Positions 34,501 through 43,122 of a stretch of 64,000 nt of DNA are shown in pieces. The notes beneath the pieces were generated by a model that saw only the letters and a program-made list of their open reading frames with translations, was not told where the DNA came from and did no database searches. This stretch comes from a bacterium (GTDB lineage: Bacteria; Sumerlaeota; Sumerlaeia; SLMS01; JAHLLQ01), in assembly GCA_020444065.1 (NCBI GenBank), contig JAHLLQ010000001.1, positions 1,054,001 through 1,118,000 on the forward strand. The letters run 5' to 3'. Within the stretch, counting starts at the first letter, position 1. The number at the start of each line of letters is the position of its first letter. A program made the position numbers and the translations under genes.

Positions 34501-36460
34501 TCCAGAATTCCGCAGACAGATCAACGTCGGTCGGATCGCCGGTCAGGTTTAGCATGCTTCCACTGAGCGATAGGTCCTGCAGTTCGTTCGTCGGATCTGC
34601 GTCCGCATCGCCGGGCAAATTCGTCAGAGCCGAACCGTCGCCGACGAACCGATTTGCCGTGACAGCACCACCGAAGATGCCATTGCCGTTCGCGATCAAC
34701 GCGTTCGCCGCGCCGGTACTACTCACGATTCCATACATGGAAAGCGCCCTGTCGTTGAGCGATGTTGCGTAGATGATTCCGCTGCGGAACTTGAGCCCTT
34801 GCGGGTACTGAAGCAGCGAGAAATCGCCTCCCCGCGAATCATCCGTCGCATACGCCATCTCCGTTGGGTTCGTTGGATCCGATACGTCAACCACAGTGAG
34901 CGAATCGTCGAACAGCGAACCAACCGCTGCCCACGTGCCATCGGATGAAATGTGCCGGGCGCCCTCAAGACGACTGAACGTGCCACCGCGGCTCGAGCCG
35001 ACCCCAACACCAAGTTCGACAGGAGCCGAAGGAACAGAAACATCGATCATCGTCACGGCATCTGACACCGAGGCGGTCACATAGGCGATATCCCCAACGA
35101 GGTCGAGACCGACCGCCCCGTTGAGTTGAGAGAAAGTTCCGCCGCTACTGACATCTTGAGCGACGCCGATTTCGACCGGTATCGCCGGATTTGTGACATC
35201 GATGATGCTGAGCGCGTCGTTGTCCTGAGAGGTCACATAGGCGAGATTGTTTCTTACGATCACGGTTCCACTGCCGCCTAGCTTGAAACCGGCCTTGGCT
35301 TCTCCGAGGAAGGCAGGAGATGCCGGATTCGAGAGATCGATGATCGTGAGGGCATCGTCGTATTGGGCAAGCGCGTAAGCAGTCGTCCCCTGCACGAAGA
35401 CATCGGCAACCGGGAAAAGGGAGGGGAAACTCCCACCGAGGTTGTCATCGACAGCGGTTCCAAGGAGGACGGGCGTGGTCGGATCGGAGACATCGATGAC
35501 TTTTACTGTCTGCCCGGACCCGACGCAGGCCAGATCACCATCGACGCTGATGCAGCTTCCGCCCAATCCAGCAACATTGGCAACAGGGATCGGATTCGTG
35601 GGATTAGAGATGTCGAGCACGACCAGTGAACCTGATACGACAAACGCCAATGAACCTTGAAGTTCAACGTCCTGCGGAGCGATAAGTCCCTCGAACGTCC
35701 CACCGGGTTTGGAGACATCAATGGCGGCGCCTACCTGGGTCAACAATGTGACGGCACTTCCCGAGGCTCGCGTTTGAATCTCCAGGCCTGCGACGGGAGA
35801 CGTGGTTCCGATACCAACACGTCCTTCGCCATCCACGTAAAGCGCATCGATCGGATCGCCGTCTGCCGCGTCCAGCGAGTGGCCGTCAGGAACGGCGGAA
35901 AGCAGGCCGCCGAGGCTCACGGAGTTTCCGCCACTGATTGACAGGTTCGGGGATGTGAAGGAGAGCGTCTGTAGTTCATTCGCCGGATCGGCATCGGCAT
36001 CATCTACATTGCCGGCCGTCTCCGCATACATCGCATACGGGGCCGGAAGCATCTGCACCCGCGGCGTTACCGTCTCGAAGTTGTCGGCCCCACCATCGGC
36101 ATCGACGGCAATCTCCAGCCACCGGGAGGAGCCATCGAACGCTGTAGCGCCAAAATCGAGCGATTCCTCGACCAGGCCGGAAGAGATGAGCCGGTCAGGT
36201 GGGGCGATCGTTCCGCCGATTTGAGTGCCGGTTGTCGGGGCGTCAAAGAGGGAGAAGCGAAGGCTGACCGGCCCGTCCAACGGCGCCCCCCCGTTTGTCA
36301 AACGCCCCTGGTAGGTGAAGGCAGTGCCCGGGTCTGCGAAGGCACTCCCACCGAAAACGCAGACAAGCCCTGCGATCACGACGACAGGCCGAATGGTTAA
36401 AACATGGCTCAAAAACGCCGAAAGCGCGCCCCAGGGCGCGAATCGTCTGGCGGATATCAT
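31571..36460 (-). CDS. Giant secreted LVIVD-propeller and YadA-head-like surface protein
   Basis: The 1629-residue protein has an N-terminal signal region (to about residue 43) followed by the FTYQGRLTNGGAPLDGPVSLRFSLFD opening found in many large exported proteins. Residues about 255-580 hold LVIVD-type repeats (VIDVSDPTTP, IIDLSNPASP, IIDVTNPAIP, VVDVSDPTNP), which form a beta-propeller. Residues about 740-890 hold short repeats with GG/N spacing (VIGGQEN, VVVGGEKNEA, VVLGGDLN, ATVGGEANEA) like left-handed YadA adhesin heads. Linkers DADxDPTNELQDL and FVGDGSALTNLP recur at least three times, each before VGIGT-type blocks. No membrane anchor or enzyme motif is seen. It is probably a surface or extracellular structural or binding protein. 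Confidence 0.65.
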   Translation of the reverse strand: MISARRFAPWGALSAFLSHVLTIRPVVVIAGLVCVFGGSAFADPGTAFTYQGRLTNGGAPLDGPVSLRFSLFDAPTTGTQIGGTIAPPDRLISSGLVEESLDFGATAFDGSSRWLEIAVDADGGADNFETVTPRVQMLPAPYAMYAETAGNVDDADADPANELQTLSFTSPNLSISGGNSVSLGGLLSAVPDGHSLDAADGDPIDALYVDGEGRVGIGTTSPVAGLEIQTRASGSAVTLLTQVGAAIDVSKPGGTFEGLIAPQDVELQGSLAFVVSGSLVVLDISNPTNPIPVANVAGLGGSCISVDGDLACVGSGQTVKVIDVSDPTTPVLLGTAVDDNLGGSFPSLFPVADVFVQGTTAYALAQYDDALTIIDLSNPASPAFLGEAKAGFKLGGSGTVIVRNNLAYVTSQDNDALSIIDVTNPAIPVEIGVAQDVSSGGTFSQLNGAVGLDLVGDIAYVTASVSDAVTMIDVSVPSAPVELGVGVGSSRGGTFSRLEGARHISSDGTWAAVGSLFDDSLTVVDVSDPTNPTEMAYATDDSRGGDFSLLQYPQGLKFRSGIIYATSLNDRALSMYGIVSSTGAANALIANGNGIFGGAVTANRFVGDGSALTNLPGDADADPTNELQDLSLSGSMLNLTGDPTDVDLSAEFWTLSGNQGTTDTTYIGTVNEAPFDIRVEGQRAIRVSTGADSEGDFAPNITLGDFRASVVGDGAVGTIVSASDANQNDFPAPIPEINSAWDDFSVVIGGQENTAGSPDGDSQSALDAGVFGGNRNFATGPQAVVVGGEKNEASNHQAGVFAGEDNLAYGEESVVLGGDLNYAGALDSGIVGGVDNYIDDFPGSEGELGFIGGGYYNYVSAPLGATVGGEANEANGYASLAAGSNAAADHDFSFVWSDGTTGYDSGLTDLFSTTAPGQFLIEAANGVGINKEDPTSELDVNGTVTASAFVGDGSGLTGLVDNVDDADSDPTNELQDLQSVLSNGNQANIGGQGQFSSSQVNSTLRIGFDGGLNTNAQPGNSWGNIAIGNYQILTSGTDSAQATTTSQALVIQTQDNPSADGSFQLFSVQSGGDANRFSVVHGNTGYGSQFHDSVAVGSNGYTRLLSFDPSSNLDFGIGNNGDLWVADDIEAGGTVYANSFIGDGSALTNLPVDGDGDSTNELQNLNSVLTQGDSAGGLSISGLNDLSFDPTLGGFGFDTTASVNFNARQVNVTLGSNLAPSSLDQSKADIKIGRENTPAEINVILNKDKSGGMVISGTEPKGGLISDPIGEEPSNGPLLLIDGSSLEGTTAARAFKVDMSGGAATVPYAATFLGGNVGIGTDDPDTPLEVNGEASADEFSAANFNVGSVGTLEVENGFYRLSDRALSTDASNPTGSSFTNATDEWQSFTAVASARLARVVIQRIGPAGPVTAYLREGEGAGGAILSQSSLPAIAGTGGALQEVSWIFPVPITAGNQYTVHLVASSGFVSWGQTPTDPYAGGRGEISSTYDHYFVAYVLNESGSSTPLVEVESQTGEMTFGAQQYSPVASEAASPLRIVAGSIIDDESGTGVDGVSGNGIQSVTRTNNEYTITFAASFADNPIVTATARTLNRACIVTQSGTNVIKIETRQLGNNDAERASFNFIAVGAR

Positions 36461-36532
36461 GGCAATTTGCTCCCAATCCAGCGGAATGGAACTGGAAGAG
36501 CCATGGATGTGCCATGTGGAATGTGTTAGCGG

Positions 36533-37675
36533 TTACAACCGTCGTACGGGAGTCGCCTCGTCTTTAGAGACGGCGATGTTCAGATCGCGGCCGGCCAGGC
36601 GGGGGTGGTCGGCGATCATCTTCGCGAAGCGCGGCGAGACGATGGCTTCGCTGTTGAAGTGCCCGACAAGGACGACGGCGAGGCCGCGTTCGCGCGCATC
36701 GGCTGCCTGGTGGTGCGTCATCTCGCCGGTGACAAAGACGTCGGCGCTGCCGGGCTTCCAGCCACTAATGAAGGAACCGCCCGCTCCGGAGCAAATCGCC
36801 ACACGCTCGATGGGCTTATCATCAGGGCCGACAACGCCGATGCTCTTGATGCAGAAGGCCCGTTTGCAGGTGCGGACGAATTGCGCGAGGGTCGTCGCTT
36901 TCGAAAGTTTCCCGATGCAGCCCATGCCGTATTGCCGCGCGCCGGTCGGTTCGAGCGGATACACATCGAAGGCGACTTCTTGGTAGGGATGCGCGGCGCG
37001 GACCTTATCGATCAGGCGCGCCAGGTTCGACTTCGGACAAACACACTCGAGGCGAACTTCATCGGTCGCTTCTTCGAACTTCCCGATCTTACCGGCGTAT
37101 GGCTTCGCGCCGTCCATCGGCGTGTAAGTCCCGGTTCCGGGTGAACGGAATGTGCAGTGACTGTACTGCCCGATCACGCCCGCGCCCGCGGATGCGATCG
37201 CTTCGATCACCGCGTCGACGTGGCTGGTGGGAACAAAGACAACATACTTCACCGAATCCGCGGAATTCGGAAGCGCCTTCAGGAAACGCCGATCGTCCAG
37301 CTTCAGGCGATCGGCGATTTCGCCGTTTGTCCCGTGCGCAACGGAATCGAGGTTCGTGTGCGCGGCAATCAGATTGATTCCTGCCCGAATCAGTTCCGCG
37401 CCCATCTGTGTCACAGGGGTCGTCTCGGCAAAGGACTTCGGGGGCACGAAGAGAAGCGGATGATGCGTAACAAGCGTCCCAACGCCGAGGCGCTTCGCCT
37501 CTGCAATCACGGCCGGACTGACTTCGAGCGCAACCAGCACCTTCCCTGCGGGATTCGAGGGGCTGCCGAACTGCAGGCCAACATTGTCCCAGTGCTCGGC
37601 GAGGCGGAACGGTGCGATATCGTTGATCACGCCGACGAGATCGCTGACCAGCACGGGGTTCTTCTTCTTTGCCAT
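36533..37675 (-). CDS. NIF3-like dinuclear metal centre protein
   Basis: The 380-residue protein belongs to the NIF3/YbgI/YqfO family. It keeps the metal-binding motifs THHPLLF near residue 70, HTNLDS near 107, and the C-terminal GHFNSE. Between the two NIF3 halves lies the insert (about residues 140-235; YVVFVPTSHVDAVIEAI) with the PII-like CutA-type fold seen in the longer Gram-positive members. NIF3 proteins form hexamers with two metal ions per subunit; a GTP cyclohydrolase-like activity has been reported for some, but the general role is unsettled. The next gene starts 11 nt upstream on the same strand. Confidence 0.9.
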   Translation of the reverse strand: MAKKKNPVLVSDLVGVINDIAPFRLAEHWDNVGLQFGSPSNPAGKVLVALEVSPAVIAEAKRLGVGTLVTHHPLLFVPPKSFAETTPVTQMGAELIRAGINLIAAHTNLDSVAHGTNGEIADRLKLDDRRFLKALPNSADSVKYVVFVPTSHVDAVIEAIASAGAGVIGQYSHCTFRSPGTGTYTPMDGAKPYAGKIGKFEEATDEVRLECVCPKSNLARLIDKVRAAHPYQEVAFDVYPLEPTGARQYGMGCIGKLSKATTLAQFVRTCKRAFCIKSIGVVGPDDKPIERVAICSGAGGSFISGWKPGSADVFVTGEMTHHQAADARERGLAVVLVGHFNSEAIVSPRFAKMIADHPRLAGRDLNIAVSKDEATPVRRL

Positions 37676-37686
37676 ATCGAAGTCCT

Positions 37687-38643
37687 TTAGAACGCCGGAT
37701 CGTCGGCCGATGTGCTGACCAGGTGGTTCAGCAGCCGACGCGCTTCCGGCGAAAGTTCGTTCTGTTTATCAAGCCATGTGAGCGTCTGAATCGCGGCCGG
37801 TCCTTCGCCCAGATTGACCGCCTCGACAAGACCTCGCATCGCGGCGTTGCGCTCCTGGTCAATCGACAGCAGCCAGCGCGCCTCGCGGACGACGCGGGGC
37901 TCGATGCCGAGGCTGCGCCCCGCTTCGAGCGGTGCTTCCGGCATTCGCAGGTCGGGGAGAATCCAGCGGAAGCCGCGCTTGTCCATGTGATGGACGAATT
38001 CGTAGGCCGTGTCCTGGCGACCGATCAATTGAGCGACGCGAATAATCTCGGCGTGGAACGCTTCTTTCGACTGGCGCGGCACGGGTAGTTGACGCGCCGC
38101 AGCAGTCAAAGCCTGAAAGGAAACCTGGTACATCTCTTCCGCACGGTCGTAGTCGCCCGTCAGCGTCAACAGATCGCCAAACATCAACGCAGTCTCACCG
38201 TGAGCGCGCACGACGTCGGGCTCGAAGGGGTAAATGATGCGCGCACGTGCCAACAAACGCAGGCCTTCCTCGATCCGATCCTGCGACATTGATCGGAGTT
38301 GTCGGCGCGAGTACTTGATCTTCTCGTTTCGAATCAGGTTATTCGCCAGCGCACGCATGATCTCCGGATGGTTCGGATCCTGAGCATAGGCCTGGCGGAA
38401 TTTGACCTCGGCAAGCGGCGACGTGTCGTCGCGCTGCTGGATCATTCGGGCCTTTTCAAAGAGCACCTCGGCCCGCACTTCATGGACGGTCTGAATCGAC
38501 ATCCAGACCGCAATCGCGATCAGACCAAGGGAGAAAATCGCAACGATGCCCTGGCGCAGGGGCACGGGTTTGCGAGCGGCCTCGCGAGAGGTCGAGGACT
38601 TTGCCTCTTTAATTGATGTGGGATATGATCGCTTGCGTCCCAT
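37687..38643 (-). CDS. Membrane-anchored TPR-like protein
   Basis: The 318-residue protein has a basic N-terminus, one membrane segment (about 30-48, GIVAIFSLGLIAIAVW), and a helical soluble part with TPR-like pairs (AEVKFRQAYAQDPNHPEIMRALANN; RIEEGLRLLARARIIYPFEPDVVRAHG). No catalytic motif is visible. It precedes the NIF3 gene with an 11-nt gap, so they are probably cotranscribed, although no functional link is known. The divergent double-receiver gene lies 154 bp away. Confidence 0.65.
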   Translation of the reverse strand: MGRKRSYPTSIKEAKSSTSREAARKPVPLRQGIVAIFSLGLIAIAVWMSIQTVHEVRAEVLFEKARMIQQRDDTSPLAEVKFRQAYAQDPNHPEIMRALANNLIRNEKIKYSRRQLRSMSQDRIEEGLRLLARARIIYPFEPDVVRAHGETALMFGDLLTLTGDYDRAEEMYQVSFQALTAAARQLPVPRQSKEAFHAEIIRVAQLIGRQDTAYEFVHHMDKRGFRWILPDLRMPEAPLEAGRSLGIEPRVVREARWLLSIDQERNAAMRGLVEAVNLGEGPAAIQTLTWLDKQNELSPEARRLLNHLVSTSADDPAF

Positions 38644-38797
38644 AATGGAGTAGAGAACGCGGAAGGGCCGAAGAGGTCAAGGGCGGGTTTCACCCCTCCG
38701 GGCCCGGTGCGTTCTCGCTTGCTTCTGTGTGTGCCCCCCCTTAGCCTGGATTTTGCTCACGCGATGCACCTATTCCGAACCCGAGGATTCTGAACCA

Positions 38798-39937
38798 ATG
38801 TGGCGAATCTTGGTTGTGGACGATGAGCCGGATGTCCGGACGATTATTGTAGCGACTTTGAAGTCCTCCTACGAGGTGCTTGAGGCCCACGACGGCCTCG
38901 ACGCATTGGAGAAATTGGATCGCTACGAACCCGACTTCGTCCTGATGGATGTGATGATGCCGTTGATGAACGGCTTCGAGGCCTGTTCGGCCATCCGCAA
39001 GAACCCGCGGTTCTCGGCCCTGCCGGTCATGTTCCTGACGGCTCTGGGCGGCAAAGAGGACATCAAGAAGGGCTACGGCGCGGGCGCGAATCTCTACCTG
39101 ACAAAGCCGTTCGATCCGTCGCGCCTGCTGAAGAACATCGACGTGTTCTTCCAGACGACGCCTCCCCAGCAGAAGCGTAAACGCTATTCGTTGAAGGAAC
39201 TCAAAGAGGCTGAGGCGGCCAACGTCGAACCGGCAGCCCCCGGATCCGGCGAGTTCCAGAAGCCCGAGGCGCCGGAGAAGGTAGAAGCGCCGGTCGAAGA
39301 TGTCAGCCCGGTCGGCCCAAAGCCGCGCGTGATGATCGTCGATGACGACGAAGACATCCAGGATTTGATGAAGGCGTCGCTGGAACGCGACTTCGAGCTC
39401 GTCCGCGCGGGTGATGGAATGGAAGCCATCGAACGCCTGGTGCGCTACCAGCCGGACATTCTGGTCATCGACATCATGCTGCCGAAGATGAGCGGCTTCC
39501 AGCTCTGCCAGTCGCTCCGCTCGAACCGCGCGTTCCGCAGACTGCCGATAATGGTCTGCACGGCGAAGAGCGGAGATAAGGATCGCCAGATGGCCTCGCG
39601 TGTCGGCGCCAACGACTTCCTGACGAAGCCCTTCATGCCGAGCGATCTGCTGGGCAAAGTCCGCGATCTGATGAAGATGGAAGGATTCCGCGTTCGTCCG
39701 AAGAAGTACACGATCGAGGAGATCCAGGACATGGAGGCGCCGAAAGAGAAGTCGGACGTCTTCGATGGAGATTTGGAAGCGCGCCATGTAAAGGAAAGCC
39801 ACAAGGCGATGGATCGCTTCCTTCAGAAGGAAGGCGAAAAGGAAGCCTTCGAACGTCCCGGCGAGAAAGAGCACAAGGACGCCGATGGACACGACAAGCG
39901 CAAGCGCAAGTTCTTCGGCTTTGGACGCAAGGAGTAG
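38798..39937 (+). CDS. Double-receiver response regulator without output domain
   Basis: The 379-residue protein has two CheY-like receiver domains. The first (1-120) has D8/D9 and phosphoacceptor D51 (LMDVMMP), the second (175-295) has the acidic cluster VDDDED and D225 (VIDIMLP); both keep the distal lysine (TKPF). A Pro/Glu/Ala-rich linker joins them, and each domain is followed by a similar segment (KKYTIEEIQDMEA; KRYSLKELKEAEA), so the whole unit looks duplicated. The tail is charged and ends in FGFGRKE. Such proteins may relay phosphate or dock with kinases. ATG 38798 has GAGG upstream; an in-frame start at 38729 is less likely. Confidence 0.88.
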   Translation: MWRILVVDDEPDVRTIIVATLKSSYEVLEAHDGLDALEKLDRYEPDFVLMDVMMPLMNGFEACSAIRKNPRFSALPVMFLTALGGKEDIKKGYGAGANLYLTKPFDPSRLLKNIDVFFQTTPPQQKRKRYSLKELKEAEAANVEPAAPGSGEFQKPEAPEKVEAPVEDVSPVGPKPRVMIVDDDEDIQDLMKASLERDFELVRAGDGMEAIERLVRYQPDILVIDIMLPKMSGFQLCQSLRSNRAFRRLPIMVCTAKSGDKDRQMASRVGANDFLTKPFMPSDLLGKVRDLMKMEGFRVRPKKYTIEEIQDMEAPKEKSDVFDGDLEARHVKESHKAMDRFLQKEGEKEAFERPGEKEHKDADGHDKRKRKFFGFGRKE

Positions 39938-39943
39938 CCGCTC

Positions 39944-40750
39944 GTGATAGACGCTCCCCTGCCGGTTCGGTTGCGGCAAGGCGCAGGCGTCGTCTGGGAA
40001 TGGTTCTTTCCGCCCGCCTGTATGGCCTGCCACGTTCCGTTGCGGCCGGAGGCGGGCGATTTTCTTTGCACCGAGTGCCGCGGGGAATTGCGGGTAATCG
40101 TCCCGGCGGATTGCCCGCGCTGTTCACTCGGCAATTATGAGGAAACCAGCGAGCAGCCCTGCGAGTTCTGCCGTCGCCTGCCGGATTCCTTCCGCAGCGC
40201 CCGAGCGGCGTTTCCTTACGCAGGCGTAGCGGGCGATCTGATCCGCAACATGAAGTACCGGCACGCCGAACATGTTGGCAGCGCACTGGCGCGTCTCACA
40301 GTCGCGGCCATGGCAGAGCACTTCGACATCCTGGTGCGTGACCGCGGAGTCGACTTCATCGTGCCTGTCCCGATGTTCTATCGCAGGCGCTGGGGGCGAG
40401 GCTACAATCAGGCCGAGAGTATCGCGCGCGGATTGCAGGATGTGCTGCGCTTGCCATGTCGGCCCGATCTGCTGGTGCGCCACAAGCCCACTCCCCCACA
40501 GGCGCGCCAGCAATCGAAGGAAGCCCGCCTTTCGAATGTGCGTGGGGCATTCGAGGTGCCGGAACCGGCCGAATTGAGGGGGAAACGCATTCTGCTGGTC
40601 GACGACGTGATGACGACCGGTGCGACGGTCTCGAGCTGTGCCGAAGTTCTGATGGATGCGGGAACGGAAGAGGTCCACATCGTGACCGTCGCCCGAGCGG
40701 GCTCCGCCCGGATCGTCGCGGCGGATCCGGAGATGACGGGTCGCGAGTAG
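39944..40750 (+). CDS. comF: ComF family protein with phosphoribosyltransferase domain
   Basis: The 268-residue protein begins with a zinc-finger region (CMAC, CTEC, CPRC, CEFC pairs between residues 26 and 78) and ends with a type I phosphoribosyltransferase fold. PVPMFYRRRWGRGYNQAE and the PRPP-binding LLVDDVMTTGATV motif are both present. ComF helps single-stranded DNA import or recombination in competent bacteria; many non-competent genomes also carry it. It starts with GTG six bases after the double-receiver gene. Its stop codon lies only 3 bp from that of convergent glgA. Confidence 0.9.
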   Translation: MIDAPLPVRLRQGAGVVWEWFFPPACMACHVPLRPEAGDFLCTECRGELRVIVPADCPRCSLGNYEETSEQPCEFCRRLPDSFRSARAAFPYAGVAGDLIRNMKYRHAEHVGSALARLTVAAMAEHFDILVRDRGVDFIVPVPMFYRRRWGRGYNQAESIARGLQDVLRLPCRPDLLVRHKPTPPQARQQSKEARLSNVRGAFEVPEPAELRGKRILLVDDVMTTGATVSSCAEVLMDAGTEEVHIVTVARAGSARIVAADPEMTGRE

Positions 40751-40753
40751 CTG

Positions 40754-42226
40754 TTACTTCTTCATCGTCTTCTTGTAGACCTTCTCGTACTCTTTCGCCG
40801 AGCGATCCCAGGTGAAATCCTTGGTCATGGCGTCCTTCACCAGCTTCTGCCAGAGTTTCTGATCCTGGTAGCACTGCACGGCGCGTTTAACCATTTGTTG
40901 CAACGCCCCAGCGGTATAGCGCTCAAACACGAAGCCGGTGGCCTTGCCCGCGGTGATGGTCTTCTTGTTGGCGTGTTCTATGGAGTCCTTCAGCCCACCC
41001 ACGCCGCGCACGATGGGAATCGTTCCATAGCGCATGGAATAGAGCTGATTCAATCCGCTGGGTTCAAAGTAGGAGGGCATCAGGAAGCAGTCCGAGCCGG
41101 CCTCGATCAGGTGAGCGGTCTTCTCGTTGTACTCGATGGCAACGCCGACCTGGCCCGGGTTCCGCGCGGCCAGACTACGGAAGAACTCTTCGTGCTTCGC
41201 CTCGCCGGTACCGAGGAGGACGATGCGTGCTCCCGTTGCCAGAATCTCCGGCATTGCTTTCGCCACAATGTCGAAGCCCTTCTGGTCAACCAGCCGCGAG
41301 ATCATCCCGATAACAGGCGCCCCAGCCTTGTCCTTGATCCCGAATTGCTTCAGCAGGGCCTTGCGGCACTTGGCCTTTCCACTTGTATCGTCCGCTGAGT
41401 AATTCGCCGGGATCAGTGCATCCGTTTCGGGGTTCCAGACATCGTCGTCGATGCCGTTCAGAATTCCATCCAATTCGCGCGCGCGCAGGCGAAGAACGCC
41501 ATCCATTCCGGCACCGTGTTCCTCAGTCTGGATTTCCTTTGCATATGTCGGCGAGACCGTCGTTATGCGATCGGAGAAGACGATACCCGCCTTCAAAGTG
41601 CTGACCTGGTTGTGAAACTCGATACCATCCGGGTTGTAGATGTACCAGGGCAGGTTCATCCGCGGCATCATGTCGTGGTGGAAGAGTCCCTGGTATGCCA
41701 TATTGTGGATGGTGAAAACCGTTCGGATCCGGCGATAGAAGTCGTCTTCCGAAATGATGGGGTGGTGCTTCAACAAGGCCGCCACCATACCCGCCTGCCA
41801 ATCGTTCAGGTGAATGACGTCCGGGCTCCAATTCAGCCCCTTTAGCATCCACAGCGTGGCGAAATTGAAGAAGGCGAAACGCCGATCGTTGTCGAAGTAA
41901 TCCTGACCCGCCTCGCCATACAAGCCGTCGCGATCGAACAATAGCTCTTGGGCGATGAAGTACATTGGCACGTCCGCCGGGCTGGATGGATGCGAGCAGC
42001 GCATCACTTCTCCCGAGATGCGGTCGGTTCCCCAATCGACGATGATTTCGGGCAGAAGCGGAATCAGCCTGTGGGCGTAGGTGTCGATGCTCTTGTATAG
42101 CGGCATCACAACGCGCACGTCATGTCCCCGACGGGCAAGATACTGGGGCAGCGCCCCAACGACATCCGCCAGTCCGCCTGTCTTGGCGAAGGGACTGACT
42201 TCAGATGAGACGAACAAGATCTTCAC
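40754..42226 (-). CDS. glgA: Glycogen synthase (ADP-glucose type, GT5)
   Basis: The 490-residue protein starts at GTG 42226 (VKILFVSSEVSPFAKTGGLADVVGALP), with AGGAG nine bases upstream; the frame is open further to 42295 but without family match. KTGGLADV is the nucleotide-sugar-binding motif of bacterial glycogen synthases, and the C-terminal region SDCFLMPSYFEPSGLNQLYSMRYGTIPIVRGVGGL carries the catalytic glutamate in the ExGL motif. It extends alpha-1,4-glucan chains from ADP-glucose. rsmE lies 72 nt upstream on the same strand. Confidence 0.95.
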   Translation of the reverse strand: MKILFVSSEVSPFAKTGGLADVVGALPQYLARRGHDVRVVMPLYKSIDTYAHRLIPLLPEIIVDWGTDRISGEVMRCSHPSSPADVPMYFIAQELLFDRDGLYGEAGQDYFDNDRRFAFFNFATLWMLKGLNWSPDVIHLNDWQAGMVAALLKHHPIISEDDFYRRIRTVFTIHNMAYQGLFHHDMMPRMNLPWYIYNPDGIEFHNQVSTLKAGIVFSDRITTVSPTYAKEIQTEEHGAGMDGVLRLRARELDGILNGIDDDVWNPETDALIPANYSADDTSGKAKCRKALLKQFGIKDKAGAPVIGMISRLVDQKGFDIVAKAMPEILATGARIVLLGTGEAKHEEFFRSLAARNPGQVGVAIEYNEKTAHLIEAGSDCFLMPSYFEPSGLNQLYSMRYGTIPIVRGVGGLKDSIEHANKKTITAGKATGFVFERYTAGALQQMVKRAVQCYQDQKLWQKLVKDAMTKDFTWDRSAKEYEKVYKKTMKK

Positions 42227-42298
42227 GGCGACTCCTGCATTCCTGATCCAATGGCCTGCCAAACGAAAATGCCCCGCACCAGCGGGACGCTCCAAGCC

Positions 42299-43042
42299 CT
42301 AATCTCGACGCATCGCCTGCGCAACTGCCAATGCGGCCATCACGGCAGTTTCGGCGCGCAGGATGGCTCTCCCGAAGGATGCCTGGCAAGCACGAGCCTC
42401 CTCAAACACGGCCCGCTCCTCGTCTGTCCAGCCCCCCTCTGGCCCAAAGAAGAAGCACCTCGGGCGATCCGGCGCTTCGGCCAACAAGTCGGCCAGCGGA
42501 GGCGCTTTCTCTGAGCGCTCGGCGAGAACAACAGCCTCTGCGCCGGAACTCCGGACGGCCGCAAGAGTGTCATCAAGCTCCGCTGGTTCAGCGACTTCCG
42601 GCAACCAAAGCCGCTCGCATTGCTTGAGCGCCTCGACGGCCAGACGGCGCCAGCGTTCGGCCCGGTCATGCGCCTTCCGTTCATCCAGTCGCACGACTCC
42701 GCGATCGGCGACAATCGGGCGGATCGCCGTCGCACCTAACTCGATCGACCGTTGCAGCATATCTTCGAAAGCCGAGGTGCGCGTCAGCGAAGGAGCAATC
42801 TCCAGCGCCGGAGGCGGCGAGGATTCACAGCGCAAGCGCTCGATCACTTCGATGCGAGCGCTGCGCTTGCCGGCTTCCAGCAGGCGGGCCTGGGCTTCAA
42901 TACCGCGCCCATTGATGGCAACCACGTCGTCGCCCGCGGATGCGCGGCGCACTCGGACAAGGTGCTCGGCCTCCGGTGCCGGCAACTCGATCGTTTCGCC
43001 CGGTTGCAGTTCGCTGTCGCAGAAGCAACGATAGATTCGCAT
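42299..43042 (-). CDS. rsmE: 16S rRNA (uracil-1498-N3)-methyltransferase RsmE
   Basis: The 247-residue protein has the N-terminal PUA-like domain (HLVRVRRASAGDDV) and the SPOUT methyltransferase fold of RsmE: ERSIELGATAIRP-like segment (QRSIELGATAIRPIVADRGVV), EALKQCERLWLPEV and the knot motif FFFGPEGGWTDEE, then LRAETAVMAALAVAQ. It methylates U1498 of 16S rRNA, close to the ribosomal P site. The family length is about 245 residues, so the gene is complete. Confidence 0.95.
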   Translation of the reverse strand: MRIYRCFCDSELQPGETIELPAPEAEHLVRVRRASAGDDVVAINGRGIEAQARLLEAGKRSARIEVIERLRCESSPPPALEIAPSLTRTSAFEDMLQRSIELGATAIRPIVADRGVVRLDERKAHDRAERWRRLAVEALKQCERLWLPEVAEPAELDDTLAAVRSSGAEAVVLAERSEKAPPLADLLAEAPDRPRCFFFGPEGGWTDEERAVFEEARACQASFGRAILRAETAVMAALAVAQAMRRD

Positions 43043-43122
43043 GGGTCAGCCGCGCTTCGGACTGGGATTCAATCGACAATCCCGTGATGCCGATTGGTGG
43101 AGAGGGTGTCAAGTTGGTCCAG

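Noticed and set aside
38741-40033. 430-codon minus-strand frame opposite the double-receiver gene
   Set aside because: The plus-strand receivers have all phosphorylation residues; the opposite frame shows none of any family.
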